A stretch of 64,000 bases of DNA from Tepidamorphaceae bacterium (lineage in GTDB: Bacteria > Pseudomonadota > Alphaproteobacteria > Rhizobiales > Tepidamorphaceae): positions 558,001-622,000 of the forward strand of contig JANQNT010000023.1 in the NCBI GenBank assembly GCA_028279445.1, written 5' to 3'. Both the position numbers and the translations under genes were made by a program. Shown piece after piece: positions 44,059 through 52,044 of this stretch. Below the pieces are notes generated by a model that was not told where the DNA came from, did no database searches, and saw nothing but the letters and a program-made list of their open reading frames with translations. How positions within the stretch are numbered: the stretch's first letter is position 1; each line of letters begins with the position of its first letter.

Positions 44059-45189
44059 ATGCATGCACGCCCCATCACCAGCGATCTGACGCGCGTCGCG
44101 GAGGCGATCCGCGCCTTCGAGGCCGGCGAGATCGTCGTCGTCACCGACGATGACGACCGGGAAAACGAAGGCGACCTGATCCTGGCCGCCGCCCACGCCA
44201 CGCCGGACAAGGTGGCCTTCGTCATCCGCCACACGTCGGGCATCGTGTGCACGCCGATTACCACCGAGATCGCCGAGAAACTGCGGCTCGACCCGATGGT
44301 GTCGCGCAACGACGCGCCGCTGGCCACCGCCTTCACCGTGTCCATCGACGTCAAGCACGGCCTGACCACCGGCATCTCGGCGGAAGAACGCACCAACACG
44401 ATCCGGGCGCTGACCAACGACAATGTGGGCGCGGAAGACTTCGTGCGTCCCGGCCACGTGTTTCCGCTGGTGGCGCGCGATGGTGGCGTGCTGATCCGCT
44501 CCGGCCACACGGAAGCCGCCATCGACCTGTGCCTGCTGGCCGGTCTGCCGCCGGTCGGGGTGCTGGCGGAACTGGTCAACGACGACGGCACCGTCATGCA
44601 GGGACCCGACGTCGGCAGCTTCGCGGAGACACACAAGCTCAAGCAGGTCTCGATCGCCGAGCTGATCGCCTGGCGCCAGCGCACCGAACGGCTGATCGAA
44701 CGCATCAGCGAATTCGAGATTGCGACGCCGGCGGGAAAGGCGACGGCCGTCGCCTACGAGACACCGTTCGACCCGATGCACCACCTCGCCGTGGTCATTG
44801 GCGATATCCGCGACGGCCAGAACGTGCCGGTGCGGCTGCATCTGGAGTCGGTGGTCACCGACGTGTTCGGCGCCGATCCGGTGCTGCACGAGCTAATGCA
44901 GCGTTTCGCCGAGGAAGGCCGCGGCGTGATCATCTACCTGCGCGAGGGCTCCGTCGGCGTGGCGCGCACGCCGATCGGCCCGCGCGACGAACTCAAGGCG
45001 GCAGAGGACGAGGCGCACGGCTCAGCCCAGGGGCGCTCGGAGAACTGGCGCGAAATCGGGATTGGCGCGCAGATCCTGAAAGACCTCGGCGTCAGCTCGA
45101 TCCGCCTGCTGGCCAGCCGCGAGCGCCACTATGTGGGGCTATCCGGCTACGGCATCGACATCACGGCGACGGATTTGATCGAGGGTTGA
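44059..45189 (+). CDS. ribB: 3,4-dihydroxy-2-butanone 4-phosphate synthase with degenerate GTP cyclohydrolase II domain (RibBX type)
   Basis: This 376-residue protein has an intact DHBP synthase domain in residues 1-205 (DDDDRENEGDLILAA; RHTSGIVCTPIT; EDFVRPGHVFPL), making the four-carbon unit of riboflavin. The second half has the GTP cyclohydrolase II length and frame but not its catalysis: where the zinc-binding SxCLTGDVFGSLRCDCG segment should be, it reads RLHLESVVTDVFGADPVLH, so all three Cys are gone. This matches the RibBX branch reported in Proteobacteria, which needs a separate RibA. The gene starts 70 bases after aroC. Confidence 0.9.
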   Translation: MHARPITSDLTRVAEAIRAFEAGEIVVVTDDDDRENEGDLILAAAHATPDKVAFVIRHTSGIVCTPITTEIAEKLRLDPMVSRNDAPLATAFTVSIDVKHGLTTGISAEERTNTIRALTNDNVGAEDFVRPGHVFPLVARDGGVLIRSGHTEAAIDLCLLAGLPPVGVLAELVNDDGTVMQGPDVGSFAETHKLKQVSIAELIAWRQRTERLIERISEFEIATPAGKATAVAYETPFDPMHHLAVVIGDIRDGQNVPVRLHLESVVTDVFGADPVLHELMQRFAEEGRGVIIYLREGSVGVARTPIGPRDELKAAEDEAHGSAQGRSENWREIGIGAQILKDLGVSSIRLLASRERHYVGLSGYGIDITATDLIEG

Positions 45190-45208
45190 AGTTGGCGCGT
45201 TCCGGTCC

Positions 45209-45973
45209 TCAGAACTTGCCGTTGTCGTTCTTCCACTCGCTTCGCGGCGCGACCTTCTCGGTGGTGTCCCAATGCTCGACGATCCTGCCGCCCGCCAGGC
45301 GGAACAGATCGTAGAAGGCCGAGTGGACGCCGCCGGAATACCCCTCGCTCACGCTCAGCACGAAGCTGCCCTCCGCCAGCACGCGATGGACGCGCTGGTA
45401 GTCGATTGCCCGGTCATCGCGGTGCCTGGCCTCCAGGGCCGATCTCAGCACGGACAGATCGTCCGTCATGCGCGGATTGTGTTCGGCGAAGGTCTGCTGA
45501 TTGATGAAATCGGCCAGACGATCCAGGTCACCGCCCACCAGCACCACCTCGACGAAATCGCGAACGCGTTCGCGATTGGCCTCGGTGCGATCTAGATCAA
45601 CTGCCTCGGTGGGACCATCGACCATGCTGTGGCCGGCCGGGTTCGGCCCCAGGCGCAGCTGGATGTTGTCCCAGTGCTCGACGGCCCGGCCATCCTCGAA
45701 GCGGAACACCTCAAACCCGATGTTCGACCTTGAGAAGTCGTATTCGGTATGGGCGAAGACGAAATCGCCATCCTCGAAAGCGCGCACGATGTTGACGCGC
45801 GGATTGGTCGTCGACAGCCGCTTGAAGAGCGCGGCCAGCCCTTCGCTGCCTTCATGGGTCTGCGGGTTGTGCTGGATGTAACGCGCCTCGTTGACGAAGG
45901 CGACGGGACCGGGATCGCCGGTCTCGATGCTCTTCAGCAGAGCGCGGATCTTGTCCTTGTTGGCAAGGGACAT
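45209..45973 (-). CDS. Tandem SnoaL/NTF2-like protein
   Basis: This 254-residue protein consists of two repeats of the SnoaL-like fold: residues about 1-120 (YIQHNPQTHEGSEGLAALFKRL; FVFAHTEYDF; EVFRFEDGRAVEHWDNIQ) and about 130-250 (FAEHNPRMTDDLSVLRSAL; SFVLSVSEGY; DLFRLAGGRIVEHWDTTE). NTF2-like proteins bind small hydrophobic ligands or isomerise cyclic compounds. Function unknown. The two halves are clearly related to each other, indicating internal duplication. Convergent with the ribB gene (19 bases). Confidence 0.85.
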   Translation of the reverse strand: MSLANKDKIRALLKSIETGDPGPVAFVNEARYIQHNPQTHEGSEGLAALFKRLSTTNPRVNIVRAFEDGDFVFAHTEYDFSRSNIGFEVFRFEDGRAVEHWDNIQLRLGPNPAGHSMVDGPTEAVDLDRTEANRERVRDFVEVVLVGGDLDRLADFINQQTFAEHNPRMTDDLSVLRSALEARHRDDRAIDYQRVHRVLAEGSFVLSVSEGYSGGVHSAFYDLFRLAGGRIVEHWDTTEKVAPRSEWKNDNGKF

Positions 45974-46015
45974 GTTTGCCGGACTTCTTCTTGAGCGTGC
46001 GATCAGCGATGCCCG

Positions 46016-46312
46016 TTATCCCGTCCGCATCGGCGCGGCGGAGAGCCGAAGCCCCATGGCCTTCATCACGCCGAGGAACGTCGAGAGGCGGGGATCGCCA
46101 TGCTCGGTCAGCGACTTGTACAGCGCGTCGCGGGTGACGCCGGCATTGCGGGCAATTTCTGTCATGCCCTTGGCCCGCGCAACGTCACCAAGCGCCGCCG
46201 CAATGAGCGCGGGATCACCATCCTCGAAGGCAGCTTCGAGATAAGCCACGATGTCCTCAGGGGTGGCAAGATAATCGGCTGCATCGAACTTTGTAACCGC
46301 AACCATTGTCAT
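46016..46312 (-). CDS. HigA-like antitoxin (addiction module antidote)
   Basis: This 98-residue HTH protein of the 'putative addiction module antidote' family has a helix-turn-helix in GMTEIARNAGVTRDALYKSL and the C-terminal STFLGVMKAMGLRLSA strand. It overlaps the toxin gene by four bases (ATGA), with toxin first, the usual order of HigBA systems. It should neutralise the HigB-like toxin and repress the promoter. Confidence 0.88.
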   Translation of the reverse strand: MTMVAVTKFDAADYLATPEDIVAYLEAAFEDGDPALIAAALGDVARAKGMTEIARNAGVTRDALYKSLTEHGDPRLSTFLGVMKAMGLRLSAAPMRTG

Positions 46313-46599
46313 ATCTCCTTCGCCAGTGCCCTGGCGGCCCTGATGTCCGCATCCTGCGTGCTCTTGTCACCGCCGCGTAGCAGCAAGACAACCTGCGCGC
46401 CGCGCGATACGTAGTAAATCCGGTATCCCGGATCGTAGCTGAGACGCATTTCGCTGACACCTCCACCGACCGGCCTCACATCGCCGGGATTGCCTTCGGC
46501 CAACCGCCTGATCCGAACGAGAATCCGGGCGCGCGCCTGACGGTCGCGCAGACCGGCAAGCCATTCGGAGAGCTGCCCGGTCTGGAGCACTTCAATCAT
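46309..46599 (-). CDS. HigB/RelE-like toxin
   Basis: This 96-residue RelE-superfamily toxin of the HigB type (phage-derived Gp49-like/DUF891-like group) would cleave mRNA at the ribosome. Key features: FxxWLAGLRDRQARARILVRIRRLAEGNPGDVRPVG, MRLSYDPGYRIYYV, and LLLRGGDKSTQDADI near the end. The start is just after an AT-rich stretch (TATTATATAATATACAC near 46616) that probably holds its leftward promoter. Confidence 0.88.
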   Translation of the reverse strand: MIEVLQTGQLSEWLAGLRDRQARARILVRIRRLAEGNPGDVRPVGGGVSEMRLSYDPGYRIYYVSRGAQVVLLLRGGDKSTQDADIRAARALAKEI

Positions 46600-46615
46600 G
46601 TGGCATCAACTATGT

Positions 46616-46633
46616 GTATTATATAATATACAC
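46616..46633 (-). promoter_or_regulatory. AT-rich promoter region of the HigBA pair
   Basis: The stretch GTATTATATAATATACAC around 46616-46633 is a near-perfect inverted repeat (GTATTATAT / ATATAATAC-like) and the most AT-rich sequence of the region, 17-34 bases upstream of the toxin start. It would serve as -10 and as binding site for the antitoxin complex. The role is inferred. Confidence 0.45.
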
Positions 46634-46656
46634 TATGATGGTTGCAACTGCGGCGC

Positions 46657-47118
46657 CTATACCGGCAGCGCGGTGGTCTTCTTCACCGTGCGCAATGACA
46701 GGGTCGACTGCACACGCGTGACGCCCGGGAGCTGGGTGAGGATCTCGGAGTGGATGCGCTCCAGGTCCGCCGCGTCACGATAGACCACGCGCACCATGTA
46801 GTCCGCCTGGCCGGCCAACAGGTGGCACTCCAGGATATCGGGAGCCTGCGCCGCGGCGTGCTCGAAGCGGTCCAGCGCGGCGCGGCCCTGCTCTTCCAGC
46901 GCGATGGAGACGAAGGCCGTGCCCGGAAGTCCGCAGGCGCGCTGGTCCAGGATCATCGCGTAGCCGGCGATCAGGCCGCGCTCCTCCAGCAGCCGCACGC
47001 GCCGCAGGCAGGCGGATGCGGACAGACCGACACGCTCGGCCAGCTCGGCATTGGTCAGCCGGCCATCGGCCTGCAGCTCGCGCAGGATGGCGCGGTCGCG
47101 TGTATCCAGCCGATCCAT
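46657..47118 (-). CDS. Lrp/AsnC-family transcriptional regulator, probably of alanine dehydrogenase
   Basis: This 153-residue feast/famine regulator has an N-terminal winged helix-turn-helix (LRELQADGRLTNAELAERVGLSASACLRRVRLL) and a C-terminal AsnC ligand-binding domain (FVSIALEEQGRAAL...GQADYMVRVVYRDAADLERI). It faces ald across a 163-base gap. Divergent Lrp-type/Ald pairs (AldR) respond to L-alanine or other amino acids. Confidence 0.92.
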   Translation of the reverse strand: MDRLDTRDRAILRELQADGRLTNAELAERVGLSASACLRRVRLLEERGLIAGYAMILDQRACGLPGTAFVSIALEEQGRAALDRFEHAAAQAPDILECHLLAGQADYMVRVVYRDAADLERIHSEILTQLPGVTRVQSTLSLRTVKKTTALPV

Positions 47119-47147
47119 TCGAATACTCCACGTCGAATATCGTTTCT

Positions 47148-47175
47148 GATCGCATTATCTGCGAAAAATGTGATC
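47148..47175. promoter_or_regulatory. Inverted repeat in the lrp-ald gap
   Basis: GATCGCAT (47148-47155) faces ATGTGATC (47168-47175) with a 12-base AT-rich spacer. Two CGAATA motifs (about 47120 and 47135) lie on the regulator side. Lrp-type proteins bind such degenerate AT-centred palindromes and autoregulate, so this is the likely operator for both genes. Confidence 0.45.
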
Positions 47176-47281
47176 GATCAACGCAAGGATGAATGCACAT
47201 TGCATCTGTTGGCCGGCACACTCGCCGCAACAACGATGGACGAATCCGCGAAAATGCGCGGATCAGGCGGAGGAGATGATC

Positions 47282-48400
47282 ATGCTTGTGGGTGTACCCA
47301 AGGAAACCAAGAACCACGAATACCGGGTGGGCCTGGTGCCCTCCTCCGTGCGCGAGCTGACGCATAACGGCCACGAGGTCATCGTCGAGACCGGGGCCGG
47401 CCTCGGCAGCGGACAGACGGATGAGGATTTCGAGGCTGCCGGCGCGTCGATTGTGGCGACCGCCGACGAGGTCTGGTCGCGCGCCGAGATGATCGTCAAG
47501 GTCAAGGAGCCGCTCGACTTCGAGCGCAAGAAGCTCAACCCCGGCCAGATCCTGTTCACCTATCTGCATCTGGCGCCCGATCCGGAGCAAACCCAGGACC
47601 TGATCGACTCGAACGCGGTGTGCATCGCCTACGAAACGGTGACCGCCCCCAACGGCTCGCTGCCACTGCTCTCGCCGATGTCGGAAGTGGCCGGGCGCAT
47701 GGCGACGCAGGTGGCCGCGCGCTGCCTGGAAAAGGAGATGGGCGGGCGTGGCGTGCTGCTCGGCGGCGTTCCCGGAGTTCCGGCAGCAGACGTGGTGGTG
47801 CTGGGCGGCGGCATGGCGGGCACCAACGCAGCACTGATCGCGCTCGGCATGGGCGCGACGGTGACCATCGTCGACCGGTCCGCCGACGTGTTGCGCCGCG
47901 CGGTGGCGCAGTTCGGCACCGCCGTGCGCACGGTGTTCTCGACCCGCGACGCGGTGCATCAGCTCGCCACCAACGCGGATGCCGTGATTTCGACGGTGCT
48001 GATCCCCGGCGCGGCGGCGCCGAAGCTCGTCACCGCCGATATGGTCAAAGAGATGAAGACCGGCGCGGTGATCGTCGATGTCGCCATCGACCAGGGGGGC
48101 TCGTCGGAGACCAGCCGGCCGACAACCCATTCCGAACCGACCTACCTCGTCGACGACGTGGTGCATTACTGCGTCACCAACATGCCCGGCGCGGTGGCGC
48201 GCACATCCACCTTTGCGCTCAACAACGTGACGCTGCCCTTCGCGCTGGCGATCGCCAATGACGGGTACCGGGTGGCGCTTGGCAGCGACCCGCATCTGCG
48301 CGCCGGCCTCAACGTCATCGACGGCCAGGTGACCTGCAAGGCGGTGGCCGACGCGCTGGGGCATGAGTATGTGAAGCCGGAAGCGGCGCTGCGGCTGTAG
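47282..48400 (+). CDS. ald: Alanine dehydrogenase
   Basis: This 372-residue NAD-dependent alanine dehydrogenase interconverts L-alanine and pyruvate plus ammonia. Canonical start MLVGVPKETKNHEYRVG; catalytic Lys in VKVKEPL, His in YLHLAPD, and the NAD motif VVVLGGGMAGTNAALIALGMGA. Start at 47282 has AGGAG at 47271-47275. Length is exactly that of the family. Convergent with the methyltransferase gene (3 bases). Confidence 0.96.
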   Translation: MLVGVPKETKNHEYRVGLVPSSVRELTHNGHEVIVETGAGLGSGQTDEDFEAAGASIVATADEVWSRAEMIVKVKEPLDFERKKLNPGQILFTYLHLAPDPEQTQDLIDSNAVCIAYETVTAPNGSLPLLSPMSEVAGRMATQVAARCLEKEMGGRGVLLGGVPGVPAADVVVLGGGMAGTNAALIALGMGATVTIVDRSADVLRRAVAQFGTAVRTVFSTRDAVHQLATNADAVISTVLIPGAAAPKLVTADMVKEMKTGAVIVDVAIDQGGSSETSRPTTHSEPTYLVDDVVHYCVTNMPGAVARTSTFALNNVTLPFALAIANDGYRVALGSDPHLRAGLNVIDGQVTCKAVADALGHEYVKPEAALRL

Positions 48401-48403
48401 AAG

Positions 48404-49591
48404 CTACGCCGGCTTCTCGTACACCGAGACCTTGGACAGGAATGCAGGCGTCTGGCTGACCGGGGTCAGGCCGGCTTCGCCGAACAGCGCGTCGAGGTCC
48501 TCGCGGATGTAGCCCATGTAGTAGGGCTCGTGGAAACGGCCGGGGAAGTTCTCCAGCAGCCGGTCGTAGCCGTTCGTGTCGCCGATCTGCAGCGAGTCCA
48601 TGAATACCAGCCGACCGCCGGGCTTGAGCAACCGCGCGAACTCGCCCGCCACGACGCACCGCACCTTCGCCGGCAGCTCGTGGAACATGTAGACCGAGGT
48701 GACCAGATCCTGGCTGGCATCCGGCAGCGGCACCTGCTCGCCGTTGCCCATGACGAGGCGCACGGGGAAGCGGCGGCGCAGGTGGCGGCGCGCCTCGCGC
48801 AGATAGGCCTCCGACAGATCGACGCCAGTGAGTTGCAGGCGCGGAAACGCTTCGCGCAGCATGCGCAGGAAGCGGCCCGTGCCGCAGGCGATATCGACGA
48901 GGCTCATGTGCCGCTGGTCGCGGCCGCGCAGATAATCGGCGATCGGCACGATGGCCTGCCGCCGCATGACGTTGGCGGTACCGCCGAACAGCCCCTCCAC
49001 CTGCGCGTCATAGAGCTTCGCCGAGCGGTCGGAGAGATATCCATCGGTCTGGAAGTGGAAGTTCTGCAGGTAGTAGCGCGGCAGGTTGGCGAAGGTGCCC
49101 TCCTCCCTGGCCTGACGGTAGACCTCCTGCCCGTCGCCGGCGTCGGCGCGGCGACCGGATACCGGCATGTCCGCCAACAGAGCGCGGGTGCGCGCCAGTA
49201 CTTGCAGCGGACCGCCGTCGGCATCGCGCGGCATCGGATAGATGCCGGCTTCCGCGTTGGCGAGATCGCGCTCGAACAGCGCACGCACGTCGGCCAGCAG
49301 GTTGACGCGACGCCGGCCGGTCTTGCGGCGTGCTGGCGCGGCGGCCTCGACCGCCTGGTCGGGGTTGGTCTCGCCGGGCTCGGGTTGAGTGTCATTGGCC
49401 CCGCTTTGCGGGTCCTTAGCCAGACGTTCGGCGGCAATGCGCTGGCCGGTATACCAGCCCACGCGCGCGAGTTGGCGGGCGGCATAGGCGCCACGCGTCA
49501 TCGCCTTGGCCAGCGACGGCCCCGTCAACCGGCCGGTCCGCTGCCCATCGCCTTCGGTGGGCCGATCGAGAGCCTCGTCACGTCCGCTCAT
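48404..49591 (-). CDS. Class I SAM-dependent methyltransferase with long N-terminal region
   Basis: This 395-residue protein has a C-terminal Methyltransf_11/25-type domain: SAM motif I VDIACGTGRFLRML at about residue 225, LTGVDLSEAYLREARRHL, the acidic loop, and LKPGGRLVFMDSL. The first 200 residues are less conserved; a segment around NLPRYYLQNFHFQTDGYLSDRSAKLYD resembles a substrate-recruiting part seen in related alphaproteobacterial proteins. Substrate unknown. Start at 49591 has GGAGG six bases upstream. Confidence 0.88.
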   Translation of the reverse strand: MSGRDEALDRPTEGDGQRTGRLTGPSLAKAMTRGAYAARQLARVGWYTGQRIAAERLAKDPQSGANDTQPEPGETNPDQAVEAAAPARRKTGRRRVNLLADVRALFERDLANAEAGIYPMPRDADGGPLQVLARTRALLADMPVSGRRADAGDGQEVYRQAREEGTFANLPRYYLQNFHFQTDGYLSDRSAKLYDAQVEGLFGGTANVMRRQAIVPIADYLRGRDQRHMSLVDIACGTGRFLRMLREAFPRLQLTGVDLSEAYLREARRHLRRRFPVRLVMGNGEQVPLPDASQDLVTSVYMFHELPAKVRCVVAGEFARLLKPGGRLVFMDSLQIGDTNGYDRLLENFPGRFHEPYYMGYIREDLDALFGEAGLTPVSQTPAFLSKVSVYEKPA

Positions 49592-49631
49592 GCCTGCCTC
49601 CGGGTGCTGTCGGTCTAAGATATAGGATGGA

Positions 49632-50393
49632 TCAGGGCGTGTCGCCTGGTTCGCCCCCGCGCCGTGCGGCAATCAGACGCTCCTGATTGCCGTCTCCGCC
49701 GGTGATTGGGGACAGGCATTCGGCGACGATCGCCCAACCGGCCCCGGAAATCGCGCTGCGGATACGCTCAAGCGCTGCGGCAATCGCTGCCTCGTCGCGC
49801 ACGATGCCACCCTTGCCGAGTGCCTCGGGGCCGACCTCGAATTGCGGCTTGAACAGGATGACCGCCCGCGCCTGCGGGGCAGCAAGCGCCAAGACCGCCG
49901 GCAGGATCAGCTTCAGCGACACGAACGATACATCGACGGTGATCAGGTCCGGCGCGTAGGGCAGGCCGCCGGGCACGAGATCGCGCACGTTGGTGCGCTC
50001 GACAGTGATGACACGCGGATCGTCGCGCAGCAGCGCGGCCAGTTGACCGTGACCCACATCGATGGCGGTGACCTGTCGCGCACCGCGTTGCAACAGGACC
50101 TGCGTGAATCCGCCCGTCGAGGCGCCCACGTCCAGGGCCGACGAGGCGCTGACATCGAAGCCGGCCGCGTCGAGACCGGCGATCAGCTTCAGCGCCGCCC
50201 GGGAGACGTAACCCGCAGCCGGATCGTCGACGGTGACGGGGTCGTCGACCGCGACACGGCGGCCGGGCCGGGTCTGCGTCTCACCGGCAACCTGCACGCA
50301 ACCGCGCAGGATCTGGTCGCGCGCACGCGAGCGCGATGGCGCAAGCCCGCGCGCAACCAGTGCCTCGTCGAGGCGCGCCTTTAGGTCCGTCAT
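49632..50393 (-). CDS. tlyA: TlyA-family rRNA methyltransferase
   Basis: This 253-residue RNA 2'-O-methyltransferase has an N-terminal S4 RNA-binding domain (RLDEALVARGLAPSRSRARDQILRGCVQVAG) and an FtsJ-like SAM domain (ALDVGASTGGFTQVLLQRGA; DVSFVSLKLILPAV; VILFKPQFEVG). TlyA proteins methylate 16S and 23S rRNA; some were first labelled hemolysins. In many relatives this gene follows dxs, which is absent here. Confidence 0.93.
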   Translation of the reverse strand: MTDLKARLDEALVARGLAPSRSRARDQILRGCVQVAGETQTRPGRRVAVDDPVTVDDPAAGYVSRAALKLIAGLDAAGFDVSASSALDVGASTGGFTQVLLQRGARQVTAIDVGHGQLAALLRDDPRVITVERTNVRDLVPGGLPYAPDLITVDVSFVSLKLILPAVLALAAPQARAVILFKPQFEVGPEALGKGGIVRDEAAIAAALERIRSAISGAGWAIVAECLSPITGGDGNQERLIAARRGGEPGDTP

Positions 50394-50453
50394 GGTACCG
50401 CTATAGCAAACAAGATCACCCGACCGGAACAAGGAGGCAGGCGCGGTCGGTCG

Positions 50454-51752
50454 CTACTCGGCAAGCCGCGCGCTCGGCGGATTCGGCAGATGCGCGCCGG
50501 CGTAGCGATCCGGATCGGCACCGACGGCCTGCCAATGGCGCAGATCGAGCCTGTCGGCCAGCGGCTGCGGCCCGGCGACGACAAGCACGTACTCCCAGGG
50601 ATGCGGCCGGACATTGGCGCAGATGGTCTGGTAGTGGAGCCGGAAGTAGTTGAGCCGAAAGCGGTTGTAGAGCTTGTCACCGAGAAGTTGACTGAGCGAG
50701 AGCCTGCGCACCACAGGATTGGTGCGGGCATCGTCGGCAAGCAATCCGGCGGCGACCGCGGCATCATCCTGGTAATAGTTGATCATGTCCTGGCGGCCTT
50801 GCACATCTACCCAAAGCAGGCTGTCGGACCGGGCAATACGGCGTACGGTCTCGCGGCGGGCCTCGGCGCGGGGATGCAACGTGGATGTGTTGACGCAGGA
50901 CCCAAGCGTGATCAGCGTGACCGGCGCGCCGGCGGCAAAGGCGCCCTCGTCGCGCGCCAGAGCGCGCGCGGTTGCTTCGAGGATCATCATGGCGCCGTAG
51001 CTGTGGCCGACCAGCAGCGTCTCTTCGACATCACCGCGGCGCACGGCCTCCAGAATCTTGTCGGCGAAGCGCTCGCAGCGCGCCTCCATATCCGGGCGCG
51101 CGCCGATGCCGAAGTCGCGGCAGAAGCGCCACAGATCGAGCAGGTGCTGGATGAAGGTCCGGCGGGAGAGCCAGGCACCCGCCGCCAGCACCGCTGCGGT
51201 GGCGGCACAGCCGGCAAGCCAAGACCATGGTCCGCCGGTCAACCGCATCACCCAAAGCCCAGCGACAACACTTGCGATCACCATTCCGCCTGTCGCCAGG
51301 AACGGATAGAGCCACAGGAACAGCGTGCGGTGGAACGTCTTGCCCATGCGCGCAATTGTCCCCGTGGCCAGATAGTCGAAGAAAATGACGGCGGCGCGGG
51401 CAAGGCGCGAAAAAAAGCCGTGCTGAAAGTCCGCCGCAACGATGTCGTCCCAACGCAGGAACAGGTATTCGGCCTGCGTGCGCCAGTCGGGTCCCGACAG
51501 GCTCAGTGTCCAGCTCGCCGTCGCGCCATCCTCGGCATGGACCGGGGCGGTGATCTCGCAGGCGAGACCTTCGCGGGCGCAGAAACGCTCCGCCTCTCGT
51601 TTCAACAGATCGTATTTGGCGCCTTCGGGCGGGCGGGGATCGTAGCCGGCGATATAGACGACGCGCCGCCGGCGCACCGGCGCCTTGTTGACGCGGATCG
51701 CCGTGCCGATGGCCTGCTGGCCCAGTTGCCTGTTTGAACGGTTGCGTGCCAC
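50454..51752 (-). CDS. Membrane alpha/beta-hydrolase-like protein
   Basis: This 432-residue protein has two predicted membrane helices in the middle (LFLWLYPFLATGGMVIASVV and WLAGCAATAAVLAAGAWL). The C-terminal half has a serine-hydrolase elbow GHSYGAMM with downstream Asp/His candidates. The N-terminal stretch begins RRRVVYIAGYDPRPPEGAKYDL, an oxyanion-type strand. No substrate is suggested. It occupies the slot where dxs normally sits between xseB and tlyA, six bases from xseB, so it is probably in the same operon. Confidence 0.8.
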   Translation of the reverse strand: MARNRSNRQLGQQAIGTAIRVNKAPVRRRRVVYIAGYDPRPPEGAKYDLLKREAERFCAREGLACEITAPVHAEDGATASWTLSLSGPDWRTQAEYLFLRWDDIVAADFQHGFFSRLARAAVIFFDYLATGTIARMGKTFHRTLFLWLYPFLATGGMVIASVVAGLWVMRLTGGPWSWLAGCAATAAVLAAGAWLSRRTFIQHLLDLWRFCRDFGIGARPDMEARCERFADKILEAVRRGDVEETLLVGHSYGAMMILEATARALARDEGAFAAGAPVTLITLGSCVNTSTLHPRAEARRETVRRIARSDSLLWVDVQGRQDMINYYQDDAAVAAGLLADDARTNPVVRRLSLSQLLGDKLYNRFRLNYFRLHYQTICANVRPHPWEYVLVVAGPQPLADRLDLRHWQAVGADPDRYAGAHLPNPPSARLAE

Positions 51753-51758
51753 CGCGGA

Positions 51759-52019
51759 TCAGTCGACGTCGAGCGGCTCGCTGCCTGTCGCCGTGCCGTC
51801 CTTGCCTACCGTGATCTTCTCGACCTTCGCCTCGGCCTGCTTGAGCAGCGCATCGCAATGGCGACGCAGCGCCTCGCCGCGCTCGTAGATGCGGATCGAT
51901 TCTTCCAGCGGCACCTGGCCGGCCTCGAGCCGCGCAACGATCTTCTCCAGTTCCTCCAGCGCCGCCTCGAAACTCAACTCGGCCACGTCGTCGGGAATCG
52001 CTTGTTGGTCGTCGCTCAT
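51759..52019 (-). CDS. xseB: Exodeoxyribonuclease VII small subunit
   Basis: This 86-residue XseB subunit joins several copies to XseA in the ssDNA exonuclease VII. The core [20 protein letters not shown]...[32 protein letters not shown] matches the family. Start at 52019 ([11 protein letters not shown]). The HDAC-like gene ends 25 bases upstream. xseA is not in the window. Confidence 0.95.
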   Translation of the reverse strand: MSDDQQAIPDDVAELSFEAALEELEKIVARLEAGQVPLEESIRIYERGEALRRHCDALLKQAEAKVEKITVGKDGTATGSEPLDVD

Positions 52020-52044
52020 CAACTTTCGCCTACCTGTGCCCGCA

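Noticed and set aside
44665..45189. Functional GTP cyclohydrolase II domain
   Set aside because: Zinc-ligating Cys residues are absent, so this half is called degenerate.
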